This document shows, one piece after another, positions 48,223 through 57,960 of a DNA stretch of 64,000 nucleotides. Source of the stretch: Pipra filicauda (taxonomy: Eukaryota; Chordata; Aves; Passeriformes; Pipridae); assembly GCF_003945595.2 (NCBI RefSeq), contig NW_024104443.1:2418001-2482000 (forward strand), read 5' to 3'. The notes beneath the pieces are model-generated. The model ran no database searches. It was not told the origin of the DNA and worked only from the letters and a program-made list of their open reading frames with translations. Every line of letters starts with the position of its first letter. Positions within the stretch are counted from its first letter, which is position 1. The translations under genes and the position numbers were made by a program.

Positions 48223-48754
48223 GTGCAGTTTACAACCTTTCCAAAGAGGAATCAGCCACAATTTTTAAACATGTTTCATGTTGTTGCTCCTGCCAATTTT
48301 TTAAACATGCTCCCCAAGATTTATATTTCTTTCCTTTAAAAAAAAATTAAATAAAAAAGGTGTTTGTAGGACTTGTAAGAGCTACTATTTGCCTGAGGCA
48401 CATCTATACATCATTAAAAAAACAGGTATCTTCAGCCATCCATATTGTAACACTAACAAAGCCAACAAAAGTTAGAGATGCAATAAAAGTTCATACATGT
48501 GCAAGAGAGTTAAAACTGATTTTTTATTGTTTTAGAATAAACAGCTATCTGTTAAAGGATTGTCAGATAGACCAAAACTTCTCTCTCTCAGCAACTGTAA
48601 ATTCAAAATTAAGGAGCTTTAATCGAGGAAGTGTGGAAAAACCAGAAGAAATAACAACCCTTTATTAAAAGATGTATGTATGTTGCCAAAAACAGTAACA
48701 GAACACAAAAAAAACTAGACAATAATCCTAGAAAAAAACAAACAAAAAAAAAGT

Positions 48755-49440
48755 CTGAATGAACACTTCTCTGTCCTTCAGCGCAGTTCCAATCCCGGCC
48801 GGCAGGGGGCGCTGTTGGATCGCTGGAGGTGCAGAGCCTGCAGTGCTCGGTGTTGCCCTGCAGGGGGCGCTGTCGGGCTCTGGCGGTCACCGCGCGGGAG
48901 GGGGGTCTGGGGGTGTCTCGGGAGTGGGAGGAGCCGAAAAGAGAATGGGGACCCTTCCCCCAGTGGGAGAAAGGCAGAAGGAAAAGCAGTTCACCCCTAC
49001 GAGACTCACTGTTCCCAGATGACAGTGTTCCAAGGCTCTCCCCTTCTCTCCCAGCAAGCACAGACCTCTCCAATGAAAAAAAAAACAGTAGGTCCCAGCT
49101 GGAGTCACGAGGCAGTGGCGATGCAAGGTCGGTGGTCAGGCCTCACCAGGACGAAAGAACCAGAAAGACTGGCTCCCAGGCTTTTCCTCCAGAAATGCCC
49201 GGACACAGTCCCTGTCTCTGTCCTGGCAAGAGAACTCCGCGGTCTGACCTGTCCTCTGTCCGGGTGGCCAGCTCCCTAAATCCCAAACCCTTCTCCCCCT
49301 CACTCCAGCATTCGATGGGCCATTAGTATGGAATGCAGCCTGGCCAGCCATTTCTTTTGTAAGGCTAATTGATTCCCTTCTCCCTTCCCTATTCAAGCTC
49401 TGTTTCTCCTATAGGGAAGCAGGGAAAGAAAAATTTCTCT
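48755..49440. repeat. GC-rich repeat-like block (possible LTR remnant)
   Basis: A sharply bounded GC-rich block sits in AT-rich surroundings. It contains a 58-bp-spaced pair of GCAGGGGGCGCTG motifs, a G-rich stretch (CGGGAGGGGGGTCTGGGGG), and long overlapping open frames on both strands. Such multi-frame openness is a by-product of base composition. The look is that of an avian LTR or other repeat on the minus strand, but I cannot name the family. An AAAC/poly-A rich stretch (48700-48755) precedes it. Confidence 0.5.
48799..48870 (+). promoter_or_regulatory. two CTCF-like motifs in tandem
   Basis: CCGGCAGGGGGCGC at 48799-48812 and CCTGCAGGGGGCGC at 48857-48870 each match the CTCF core CCASYAGRKGGCRS at 13 of 14 positions. 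They share one orientation and lie 58 bp apart. Binding cannot be shown from sequence alone. Confidence 0.6.
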
Positions 49441-52400
49441 CTCAGATTTATAACCTATAACAGGATAATTTAAATTGAGTTAATTCCCCACTATCAAAAG
49501 AAAGGGCCAAGGGTCTGGTATGTATGAATGATTAACAAGTGTGTAAAATCACCGGCTTTCAGCAGGCTCACACTCTGACTTGCTGTATATTCGTACGTCA
49601 TGCTACCTCCTGCACCATTTGTCCACTGAACATGAAAAAGAGTGACAATTAAACATTTTCTTATTCTTCACCAAAAATCTTCAAATACCCTCAAAAACAT
49701 TGCTAAAAGTGCAGTTTCAGTCTTTTAGGAACGATGTATTGGGTTACTGCTTCTTTTTTTTTCATTCCTCTTTGCTTCCATACACCTGAAAGAATACAAA
49801 CTGTCAGTGTACCATACTTTGGAAAATATAGCGTTAGAGGGTACTCTAACACAGAAGTGGAAAAAGTCTTCCTTTGTGCAGACAAGAAAGCCACTAAAAC
49901 TACATGAAAAACATGAAGGTCTGATTTAGGGTCCTTTTGTTCCTGCAATAAAAGGAGTAGAATGGAGAAGACATCTGGATCTAACAGCAGATTTTACATC
50001 TTGTTTCTAGGAGAAAATGTAGCAATTACCCTAAAATGGGTATGATTCACAAGGGAAAAGAAGGGTAACAATGTAATCACATATTTTCTATAGGTGGCAA
50101 AGACATGCAAGTCATGGAAATATGGCCAAAATATGAAGTCAAATTACCATTTTAATTAGACTTTTTGTTTGTAGTAGAACATATTGACCAAATACAGAAG
50201 AGATAATCCTGTAGTTTAGAAATATATCCAAGGATCTGTGAATATTAGACCAAATTCTTGAGTCTGAAGTGGAAGTTTTTAGAAGTTTAAGCAAATGTAA
50301 TTTTTTCTTGCATGCAAATGAAAAACAATGAAACAATTAAAATAGAGCACAACTGCGCTGTGCCAAGTAAAAGTAACTGCTGGATAAAATGTATGTTTGA
50401 ATGTTCTTTGGAAGCATAGGTGGCAACTGAGATGTCCACCTTCATTCTGAGGTCAGCTGTTCCCCACAGTCACAGTTGAACCAGGAGGTGAGAGTACTGT
50501 AAGAAAGCAGAACTGTGCTGTTAGTAGATGGAGGATCTAAATCAGACACTCAAACTGAAGTAGGCCTATACTCTTCCTAACTATATCTGAATCATTCTCT
50601 CAGCTTCTAAGATTTCCTTTTAGCCCAGCTAACCATAATTTAATGGTAAGAAATAGAATTTATTTGAATTATATGATCCTCTGTGAATGTCTCCTCTAGT
50701 TATCTCTCTGTGGCTAAATCTCAGCAACCTCTTTTCTTATTATACTTCAACGATTTTGGCATGATGCTCTACCCTCTGGTCCCCCCATATGAGCAAAGAT
50801 ATATATTTTTACCAGTTCTCCTGAATTCAAATGTAGTAAAATATTTTCAGGTGTACTCTGGGGCTTATTAGTTTAGCTTGTTGGGTAAGCTAAGTCTCAA
50901 AGTGATTACAAGACAGTCTGTATTAGAAGTGTCACAAATGAAAACAAGGATGAAATGGCCTGCTGGAAAATACACCAGGACTTGGATTACAGCAGCCAAG
51001 TTGTAAACAATGTTATGAACCGACAATTTTAAACTCTGAAAAATACTTGAGCAATGGAACAAAGCAAAAATGTAAAAAAAGTTATTTAGGATAAAATGAG
51101 GCAACTGTTCCTAGGAGACAGATAAATTTTCTTTAGAACCGTATAATAATTCTCGGGCTTTGTCAATCATATAGTGATATATTACTAACAAAGTAGATTA
51201 CAATATCTTATATGTACTCATGTTTCTCATGTCCTTGGAAAAACACTAAAAACACATGTGGTTTAGTCTGAATACAATTTTCATCTTAGTAAGGTCTCAG
51301 CTTGTCATTGCTCCTTATCCTGGACTTAGAAAAGAAGGCTGAAGCAGGAAATTCTTCTGAATATGGAAAAATAGGAAATATTCTAATCTATATAGCTGCA
51401 AAGTAAGACATGAATTTACTATACTATCCATACAGTAGAACAGGTACTACAAAATCCATGCCATTCTGGAGTAAAAAACCCACAGAAATCCAATTACCTG
51501 GATATTTTTCAGAAACATCTATAAATTCTGTATGTCTGGAATGCAGAAAAAGATTCTAGAAAAAGCTTAATGCAACAACACAGAAGTCAGAAAATATCAA
51601 AACACATATCTTCCACATCAAACATTATTCCAAGAACAACAACAAAAACATCTTAATCTATATCTTCAGAAAACCTTTGATTTTCAGTAAGAAATCCAAT
51701 TTATAAAAAAATTTCTTTTTATTTACTTGTGATGCATTATAAGAGTGGAAATTGGTTTTTTTCATTTCTTGTTTCTTTTATACAAAAGAACATGAACTCA
51801 ATTCTTACATATATCATGGGAGCTATATTAAATTATGGAAATGGTCCCCCATATATATCTGTTCTCCATCTGGTGTCAGTTGGCCATTAGACATCTAAAA
51901 TTATTACATGTCAGTAAAGCTCATTCACATTGATGGAATTTTTTTGATTTTCATCTGTCAAAGATCTGCTCCAACATTCCACAAAATCATTTACTGAAAA
52001 CCCAGAACAAAAATCCATGTTTAACTCAGTATATTCAATATAATCTAAATGTCCTCTTAAAAAGCAAACTCGAATCTTCTGTACTAAAAGGAAACATTAA
52101 ATGTTTAAAAAGCATTTGGATTGAATGGTATTCTCTGGAAAATAGATTGAAAGGAAATAGAAGAAAAATTCTGCTTTTTTTTTCTTTAGACCTCAAGACT
52201 ATTTTATAAACCTGATGGCTACAACTATTTTAATGTTTTAAAGTAAAAATATAATTTGTATTTTGTTTTTTCAGTATTCTGAAAGAACATTTTTATCACA
52301 TCAATATGTCCAGACTTTGTTTCTACCCCTAGGATACCAGAAAAGGGGCTTGTAATTAGCAGTGGGTTTTTTTATAAATTGCACAATCTAAAGGAAATGT

Positions 52401-53815
52401 GTTCTTTTCTGGCTGAAATTTTAATAAAAGTAAACATATATTTGTAAGTAAACCAGTTGCTGTGGAAACTATTTTCCACTGCCTAAACTCCACAAATAAT
52501 GAAAAATACAAACACAAAAAAAACCATTGAAAGGTGGGGTTTTTTCATGTTGACTTTGCCAAGGAGGTCACTCAATCAAATACATTAATTTAATTACACT
52601 AAGCAATAGATAAAAGAAAAAATAAACAGATTATTTAGGCTACGCTGTAAGTTCCAAGCACTATCTCAGTCTTACGCTCATGCAAAACTTTTACAAATAC
52701 ATTAGAGCTTCTATTTTCAAAGACTTTTTCTTCTAGAGCCTCATGAATCTTCTGCTTATCTAAAATCTAGTCTTTTACTAGTGAAATGTATTCTCTGAAG
52801 AAAGTAGTTGCATAAAAACAAAAAAAAAAAAAAAGGAAATAAAGTCTGTGCAACTGGCTCTTGAATGCATTTCTTGATATGCTGATGATCAACTCTTGCT
52901 TGACAATAAGAGTGAGTTAGATATGATATAACATTTAGGCTTATAGATTCTGAAAATACCCAAGTGTGTCACAATTTTAGGTTTTGTTCCAATAACGCTA
53001 TGCTCTAAAGTTAATCCCTAGAGAACTGGACACACCTTTTCACTCTCAGGGAACAGTAGACAAAAGGAAACAGAACTTCTTCTTGATAAATGCTGGCAAA
53101 GTCCAAAGAAGACAAACGCTTTTATCATCTTGACATTTTCTAAAACACTTCCCTATTCATTATCAGACTCAGTACATAAGAAATGACATTCACATTTCTT
53201 CCTTAATGGAAATTCTTTCTACTGTTATGAGCAACTCTATTGACAGAGCGAGCCAAGTCCAGCCCACAGCACAATTTTGGCAATAAAATACCTGGTGATT
53301 TTGATGTTTGGAGACTTGAGCTGCATATTGGTAATAATTTTCACAACTGGTACCAACTTTCTGTTACTATTCATCAGAGGCTCTCAAAGAGGTTTGCAAA
53401 CTTTAATTATGCCTTGCCTCATGAGAGTGAGATTAAGTAGTGTGAGATCAGCTTTCTCCATTTCACAAGCAACAAACTGATTCACATGGCAGCTTGACAC
53501 CTGAATAATTGCCCTATATTTAATTTCAAAAAATTGTTACAGTAATTTGTAGTATTTTTGAAAATTTAATGTTTGCAGATTGAAAAAAAAAAAACAAAAT
53601 TGATATATGGTGGTGTGTTTGTGACTGTACAAATCCTTAGCTTGACCATGTGGGTTTTTCCCTATCCTCTCATCTTCTGAATACATTATCCCTATGATAG
53701 TGCAGGACTGAATATTCTTTATTCTTTTCCCTGTTTCCTCACTCCTGGATAAAATCAACAAGACCAAGTCGCTGCTAGAGGAGCGATGCAGGGGTACAGC
53801 CAAGACAGGCACTAT
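49441..53815. other. AT-rich DNA, no recognised gene
   Basis: No gene or transposon recognised. A poly-A-rich run lies at 52813-52834. Confidence 0.6.
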
Positions 53816-53949
53816 GTAAAGGATATGGGGGCCCCCAAAAGTGGCCCCACATCACCCCTGCATTGCACGCTGTTGTACCCCCAATTTGTTACAGGTGTGA
53901 ATAGACACACCTGCACAACCTTTCTCTGAGTGTCCCCAAGCCTTCCTCC

Positions 53950-54370
53950 CTCTCCTCCTCCTCCATTCCGTGGGGGAAGCCAACCTTTTTTACTCCAAAT
54001 TTTTTAATTTTTTCACAAGTTTTCTCCAAACATTTTAGCCTCCCTTTATTTCATTCCAAATACCTCATTTTTGAAATAAAGTTTTTATTTCCCCAAATCC
54101 CCATTTTCCCCTAAATCTTCCTTTTCCCCCTACAAATTCCCCTTTTTTACCCCAAAATACCTCATTTTCCTGCATATTCCCCCTTTTCACCCCAAATTCC
54201 TGTTTATTAATCCCCAAATCTCATTTTTCCCTCCTAAACTCCTGTTTTTCTCCCCCTTAAAATCCTCACTTTAAGAGCAACTCCCTCATTTTTCCTGAAA
54301 AATCCCCTTTATTCCCCAAAAATCTCCCATTTTTCCCTCCACAGAATACTCATACCCATAGGAACCCCCT
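53950..54370 (+). repeat. C/T-rich, G-poor degenerate minisatellite
   Basis: About 420 bp with very few G residues on plus are built from variants of CCCCAAATTCCCATTTTTCC-like units of roughly 20 bp. It is a strand-asymmetric degenerate array, preceded by a GC-richer part (53815-53950) with GGGGGCCCCCAAAAGTGGCC. Confidence 0.7.
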
Positions 54371-54442
54371 AGTAGGCCTCCCAGGTGAGGACCCTTGGAG
54401 CGAGGTGATGCTGGCCCTCATCCCTCAGGTGGTCCAGGTATT

Positions 54443-54448
54443 CTCAGG
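54443..54448 (+). repeat. left copy of 6-bp target site duplication
   Basis: CTCAGG directly precedes the 5' LTR and is repeated exactly at 57506-57511 after the 3' LTR. Removing the provirus and one copy leaves a continuous host sequence. Confidence 0.95.
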
Positions 54449-54761
54449 TGTGGAGAAGCAAGATTCAGGATGGGAACAGTTCCAGGCATGAAGAAAAGCA
54501 TACAGCAATTGGCAGGACTTTCATATGGACTTTCACTGTATTCATGCTACACAGTGCACAACTGCACATGCCCAGGCTTCCTCCTCCCCCTTTTGCCTGT
54601 GCCCTGTTCTGATTTGCTCCCCCATTTGTCTGTCTGATAGCCCACTCGATGTTCTGCCCCTGCCCCTGGCAGGACGGTTAAGAATCGGGCGCGCCTGAAT
54701 AAACAAGTCTGCTTGCACCCTTCCTCGTGTCCTGTCCCCTCTTCCCTTCGGACCCGCAACA
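54449..54761 (+). mobile_element. 5' LTR of the gag-only provirus
   Basis: The LTR is 313 bp with TG...CA ends. A polyadenylation signal AATAAA lies at 54698-54703, just after GAATCGGGCGCGCCTG. No canonical TATA box is obvious; TTAAGAA near 54679 is the nearest candidate. It differs from the 3' LTR by AAGAA versus GAGAA near 54491 and by CA versus TG near 54670. Confidence 0.95.
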
Positions 54762-54762
54762 G

Positions 54763-54780
54763 ATGGCGCTCACCGTCGGG
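54763..54780 (+). promoter_or_regulatory. primer binding site, lysine-tRNA type
   Basis: TGGCGCTCACCGTCGGGC starts two bases (GA) after the 5' LTR. It differs at three of 18 positions from the tRNA-Lys(1,2) primer site used by many betaretroviruses. This supports the ERVK-type assignment. Confidence 0.8.
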
Positions 54781-54914
54781 CAGAAAAGGTTTTTACCTTA
54801 AGAAAACCTCTCCCACGCCACAAAGGGCTCAGACAGCGCTGAGAGAAGCGTTTTCGCCTCGCTGGTCCTTCCCGGTAGAACCCCAGATTACGGCAAGATA
54901 GCCACCGCACCGAG

Positions 54915-54924
54915 AAAGGTGAGC
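54915..54924 (+). promoter_or_regulatory. leader splice donor
   Basis: AAAG/GTGAGC with GT at 54919-54920 lies between primer site and gag start, where retroviruses keep the major donor. It pairs logically with the acceptor at 56956-56957. Confidence 0.65.
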
Positions 54925-54975
54925 TCCGGGAAAAACCCCTAATCCCATCTCCCACCCTCACAAAATAATTTTGCA

Positions 54976-56910
54976 ATGGGCCTCTCGCTATCTACCCCTC
55001 AAAAGTTTGTATACCGCAAGCTTAAAGACTTTATTTTGGAAAATGGACACCCTTTAGACAAAAAATCCGCAAAATCCCTTGCTAAATGGCTTGAAAACAG
55101 AGGGGAAGCAATCTCCGACAACATGTCCCTGAAAGACTGGGAGAAAATTGGATACAATATCTGGAGAGCTAAAGAGAGGGGAGACAAAACGGCTACTGAA
55201 GCGTTAATAGCTTGGAGATTGATTTTGATGGTGCTACAACATCAAATAACCAGTCCCAATGAAAATCTCCAAGAATCTGAGCAAAAATCCAAGCCCCCAT
55301 CCCCGACAAAAGACAAGCCCCGGAAAAACGAGCACGGCGGGAGGGAAAAAAGCGGCGCAGGGAACACGCGGTCTTGGCAACATGGTGACGGGGGGGGTGA
55401 AGGGCGCTTGCACGCGCACGGGGTCGAAGCACGCGGGGGGAGATCGCGGGAACGCACGCCGCGTGGCAGCACGGCCCACAAACTTTTCGCGCGCGTTCCG
55501 TCGGTCCCGCCCCCCAGCCCGCCCGTGGAAGCTCAGCCGGCACCGCCCCCCAGCCCGCCTTCGCGTCCGCCCCCCTACACCCCCGGCACGCCCAAGGACC
55601 CTCCCACCAGAACGCCCTCTCCCTCCAGCGCTGCTTCTACCCCCACGTCATCACCCTCCCGGGGTAGACGGAAACTAAGGAGCAGGACCAGAGCCTCTCC
55701 CGACGATAACACCCGGGAAGATGGCCGCACCCATGAAGCCTTTGTTACCGAGGCTCCCGGTAGTTGCAGGATGACAAATGCCTCTCTTCCATGCAATGAT
55801 ATTTGGAAAGCTTTCCGGACAGAAGCTGCACAGGCTAACGATGCCGAGTTTTTAAAAGCTTTTCCAATTTACCTAGAGGAAGTTCGTGCTCTTGAGTGGC
55901 GTCCGGTGTCCTATACTATGTTAAAGGACATCAAAAAAGCGATTGTAGAGTACGGTTTAGGCTCACCCTATACCGTTGGACTTTTTGAATCGTTTTTTCT
56001 CGCCTGCCACTTAATACCTTATGATATCAAAGCGGTAATTAATGGACTGTTATCGACTGTGCAGGCATCCATTTTTGAAGCGGAATGGAAACGTCTTATA
56101 GTTAAATATGTCAATGAAAAGATGGAGAGGCGTGGTATTCCTGTAAAAAATGCTATTGATATGCTGTATGGAGAAGGCAACTATGCCAGCCGACAAGACC
56201 AGGCTCTTGTGGATTTAAAATACTTAGATATTACAAAAGATCTGGCAATGGAGGCCTTTAAAAAAGTTGCTGATGCATATGTCCAAACACCCTCCTTCAC
56301 CCTAATTCATCAGGGCTCAACAGAACCTTTTGTGGACTTTATAACCCGGCTAAAGGAAGCTATAGCACGGCAAGTCCAGCAAAAGGAAAGCCAAGACATT
56401 CTGTTTAATAAACTTGTGATTGAAAAGGCTAATGAAGATTGCCAACAAGCCTTAAAAATGCTAAAAGATCCCACACTCCTGGAGATGATAGAAGCTTGTA
56501 AGAATGTGGGGTCTAATTCTCATAAAGCAAGACTAATAGCTGAAGCTTTAGCTGGACCACAAACCTGTTTTCACTGTGGAGAGACAAGACATATTAAAAA
56601 GAACTGCCCACAATTAACTACAAAGACTGAGCTTCCAAAGACGCCGTGCAAACGATGTGGGAAAGGCAGACACTGGACTAAAGATTGCCGCTCCCGTACT
56701 AACATTTATGGACAACTGCTGCCCCCGAAAAGGTCACCAGACTTGAGAAGAAAAGTGACTTTTAATTCAATGCCAGATCTTAAACAGTGCACCTGTGAGC
56801 TGTCAAGAAACAAGGCAGCACCCCCTCAACCGCGTTCCATCCTGCGTAGCCCATCCCTTCAGCAAGTGCCAGCAAACCACAACAATCCCTACAGTTCCCT
56901 TATCACATGA
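54976..56910 (+). CDS. gag: intact retroviral Gag polyprotein (betaretrovirus-like)
   Basis: The single ORF of 644 codons has no stop or frameshift. Gag assembles the virus-like particle and packages RNA. The first ATG after the leader gives an MGLSLS start, a myristoylation signal for membrane targeting. A basic helical matrix follows (to about residue 95). Next is a long Pro/Arg/Ser-rich linker in very GC-rich DNA with a PPPY late-domain motif at residues 198-201. The capsid covers roughly residues 265-525 with the major homology region QGSTEPFVDFITRL at 446-459. Two CCHC zinc knuckles lie at residues 531-544 and 558-571. A 73-residue tail follows the second knuckle. Length is normal for betaretroviral Gag. 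No protease frame overlaps the end, so cleavage would need a protease in trans. Function in the host, either particle formation or domestication, is inference. Confidence 0.95.
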   Translation: MGLSLSTPQKFVYRKLKDFILENGHPLDKKSAKSLAKWLENRGEAISDNMSLKDWEKIGYNIWRAKERGDKTATEALIAWRLILMVLQHQITSPNENLQESEQKSKPPSPTKDKPRKNEHGGREKSGAGNTRSWQHGDGGGEGRLHAHGVEARGGRSRERTPRGSTAHKLFARVPSVPPPSPPVEAQPAPPPSPPSRPPPYTPGTPKDPPTRTPSPSSAASTPTSSPSRGRRKLRSRTRASPDDNTREDGRTHEAFVTEAPGSCRMTNASLPCNDIWKAFRTEAAQANDAEFLKAFPIYLEEVRALEWRPVSYTMLKDIKKAIVEYGLGSPYTVGLFESFFLACHLIPYDIKAVINGLLSTVQASIFEAEWKRLIVKYVNEKMERRGIPVKNAIDMLYGEGNYASRQDQALVDLKYLDITKDLAMEAFKKVADAYVQTPSFTLIHQGSTEPFVDFITRLKEAIARQVQQKESQDILFNKLVIEKANEDCQQALKMLKDPTLLEMIEACKNVGSNSHKARLIAEALAGPQTCFHCGETRHIKKNCPQLTTKTELPKTPCKRCGKGRHWTKDCRSRTNIYGQLLPPKRSPDLRRKVTFNSMPDLKQCTCELSRNKAAPPQPRSILRSPSLQQVPANHNNPYSSLIT

Positions 56911-57178
56911 TCCCAATCCTAAATTCTCCCTTCTAACATGTTCTGCTTACTTTCCAGGATCTCGTAGTCCACAGAAGACCACTATCACTAAGCTTTTAGA
57001 CACCATGGAGCAGTGGCATCTCGGGCTGGAAACAATTTTAGGGGGGGAGTCACTCAGCAAATGCAGCTGTCCACTTGTTTTGAAATTTTGCTTTCTCTGT
57101 TTGTTTTGTTACTAACTATTTCTTGTGTCACAGCATGCTGCAAGAAGGACTATCGCAACAGGCATCTTTCAAACTAAT
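56911..57178 (+). other. short post-gag region with splice acceptor, pol and env missing
   Basis: Between gag and the 3' LTR there is no protease, polymerase or integrase text. A good acceptor (TTCTGCTTACTTTCCAG, AG at 56956-56957) precedes an open stretch to 57115. That stretch ends in a Cys/Leu/Phe-rich hydrophobic run, possibly the last piece of an envelope transmembrane domain. A G-run at 57041-57047 is a possible slippage point. The internal deletion must have removed roughly the whole pol gene and most of env. Confidence 0.6.
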
Positions 57179-57179
57179 A

Positions 57180-57192
57180 AGAAAGGGTGAGA
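57180..57192 (+). promoter_or_regulatory. polypurine tract
   Basis: The purine-rich AGAAAGGGTGAGA ends immediately before the 3' LTR at 57193, in the position used to prime plus-strand synthesis. A single T interrupts it. Confidence 0.75.
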
Positions 57193-57505
57193 TGTGGAGA
57201 AGCAAGATTCAGGATGGGAACAGTTCCAGGCATGGAGAAAAGCATACAGCAATTGGCAGGACTTTCATATGGACTTTCACTGTATTCATGCTACACAGTG
57301 CACAACTGCACATGCCCAGGCTTCCTCCTCCCCCTTTTGCCTGTGCCCTGTTCTGATTTGCTCCCCCATTTGTCTGTCTGATAGCCCACTCGATGTTCTG
57401 CCCCTGCCCCTGGTGGGACGGTTAAGAATCGGGCGCGCCTGAATAAACAAGTCTGCTTGCACCCTTCCTCGTGTCCTGTCCCCTCTTCCCTTCGGACCCG
57501 CAACA
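57193..57505 (+). mobile_element. 3' LTR of the gag-only provirus
   Basis: The LTR is 313 bp, the same length as the 5' copy, with three substitutions. AATAAA is at 57442-57447. It ends CGCAACA and is followed by the CTCAGG target duplication. Confidence 0.95.
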
Positions 57506-57511
57506 CTCAGG

Positions 57512-57960
57512 GGTCACAGTGGTCATAGCAATGTGCTTAGACTTTTAGTGAGGTCCCCGTAAACCTGTGTGTCATCCACCCAAGACACTTCAGCTCCAGC
57601 TCCAGCTGTGGGGCAGGCCGCCTGTGTGACCCACATGCTGCCCCACAGCTCCACGTATGACCAATCCCAAGGGCTATCTGGCTGTGGGGCAGGATCCATT
57701 GCATGACCTACATCCTGCCCCACACCTGCCCCACAGCCTGACCCACAGCTCCAGGTCCAACCCAAAGCAGGCACTTCCCATCTGTGGAGCAGGACTCATG
57801 GCCTTGGTGCCTGGTCCATAACCCACCCCATCACACTGCCTCATACCCCCAACTTCAGGGGCTCAGCCCCACAGACACAGGTAGCAGCACAACACTAATG
57901 CCAGGGCTACAAGTGTCCCTACAACAGAGGTGATACGTGCTCCCCCAAAATTCTCACCTT
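57512..57960. repeat. GC-rich flank with repeated GCCCCACA/TGTGGGGCAG units
   Basis: Several variants of CTGCCCCACA and TGTGGGGCAG recur on both strands (about 57610, 57640, 57690, 57720). This makes a loosely tandem GC-rich block that is continuous with 53815-54448 across the provirus. I do not recognise it as a named repeat. Confidence 0.5.

Larger units (their letters stand above)
43261..48750. other. AT-rich DNA, no recognised gene
   Basis: Mostly unremarkable. Right after the SINE there is a small direct repeat of TGAATATAGAT (43259-43280). Two splice-bounded candidates on plus (43714-43752 and 48135-48222) are listed separately. A stretch near 47880-48010 faintly resembles an ancient LINE in reverse orientation but is too diverged to call. 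Confidence 0.5.
54449..57505 (+). mobile_element. gag-only ERVK/betaretrovirus-like provirus, young and structurally complete
   Basis: This is a 3057-bp proviral structure. Two LTRs of 313 bp (54449-54761, 57193-57505) both begin TGTGGAG and end CGCAACA. They differ at only three positions (about 1 percent). The flanks carry the perfect 6-bp duplication CTCAGG (54443-54448 and 57506-57511), a length typical of beta- and alpharetroviral integrases. A lysine-tRNA-type primer site follows the 5' LTR, then a leader with splice donor, one intact 644-codon gag, a splice acceptor, and a polypurine tract. Protease, dUTPase, polymerase and a recognisable envelope are absent: only 282 bp separate gag from the 3' LTR. 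It therefore needs trans-acting polymerase and integrase. A close relative may exist as a dispersed non-autonomous family. Confidence 0.95.

Noticed and set aside
48609..49326. Several overlapping ORFs of about 150-165 codons on both strands in the GC-rich block
   Set aside because: Many frames are open at once because of GC-rich composition. They show no domain, and the segment looks like a repeat.
55193..55678. ORFs on both strands within gag, such as 116 and 139 codons
   Set aside because: They are shadows of the GC-rich proline-rich part of gag; the gag frame with its motifs is the real one.
54976..56910. Gag as an old domesticated gene of the Arc type
   Set aside because: It sits between near-identical LTRs with an exact target duplication, so a recent provirus is the simpler explanation. 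Domestication cannot be excluded but has no support in the sequence.
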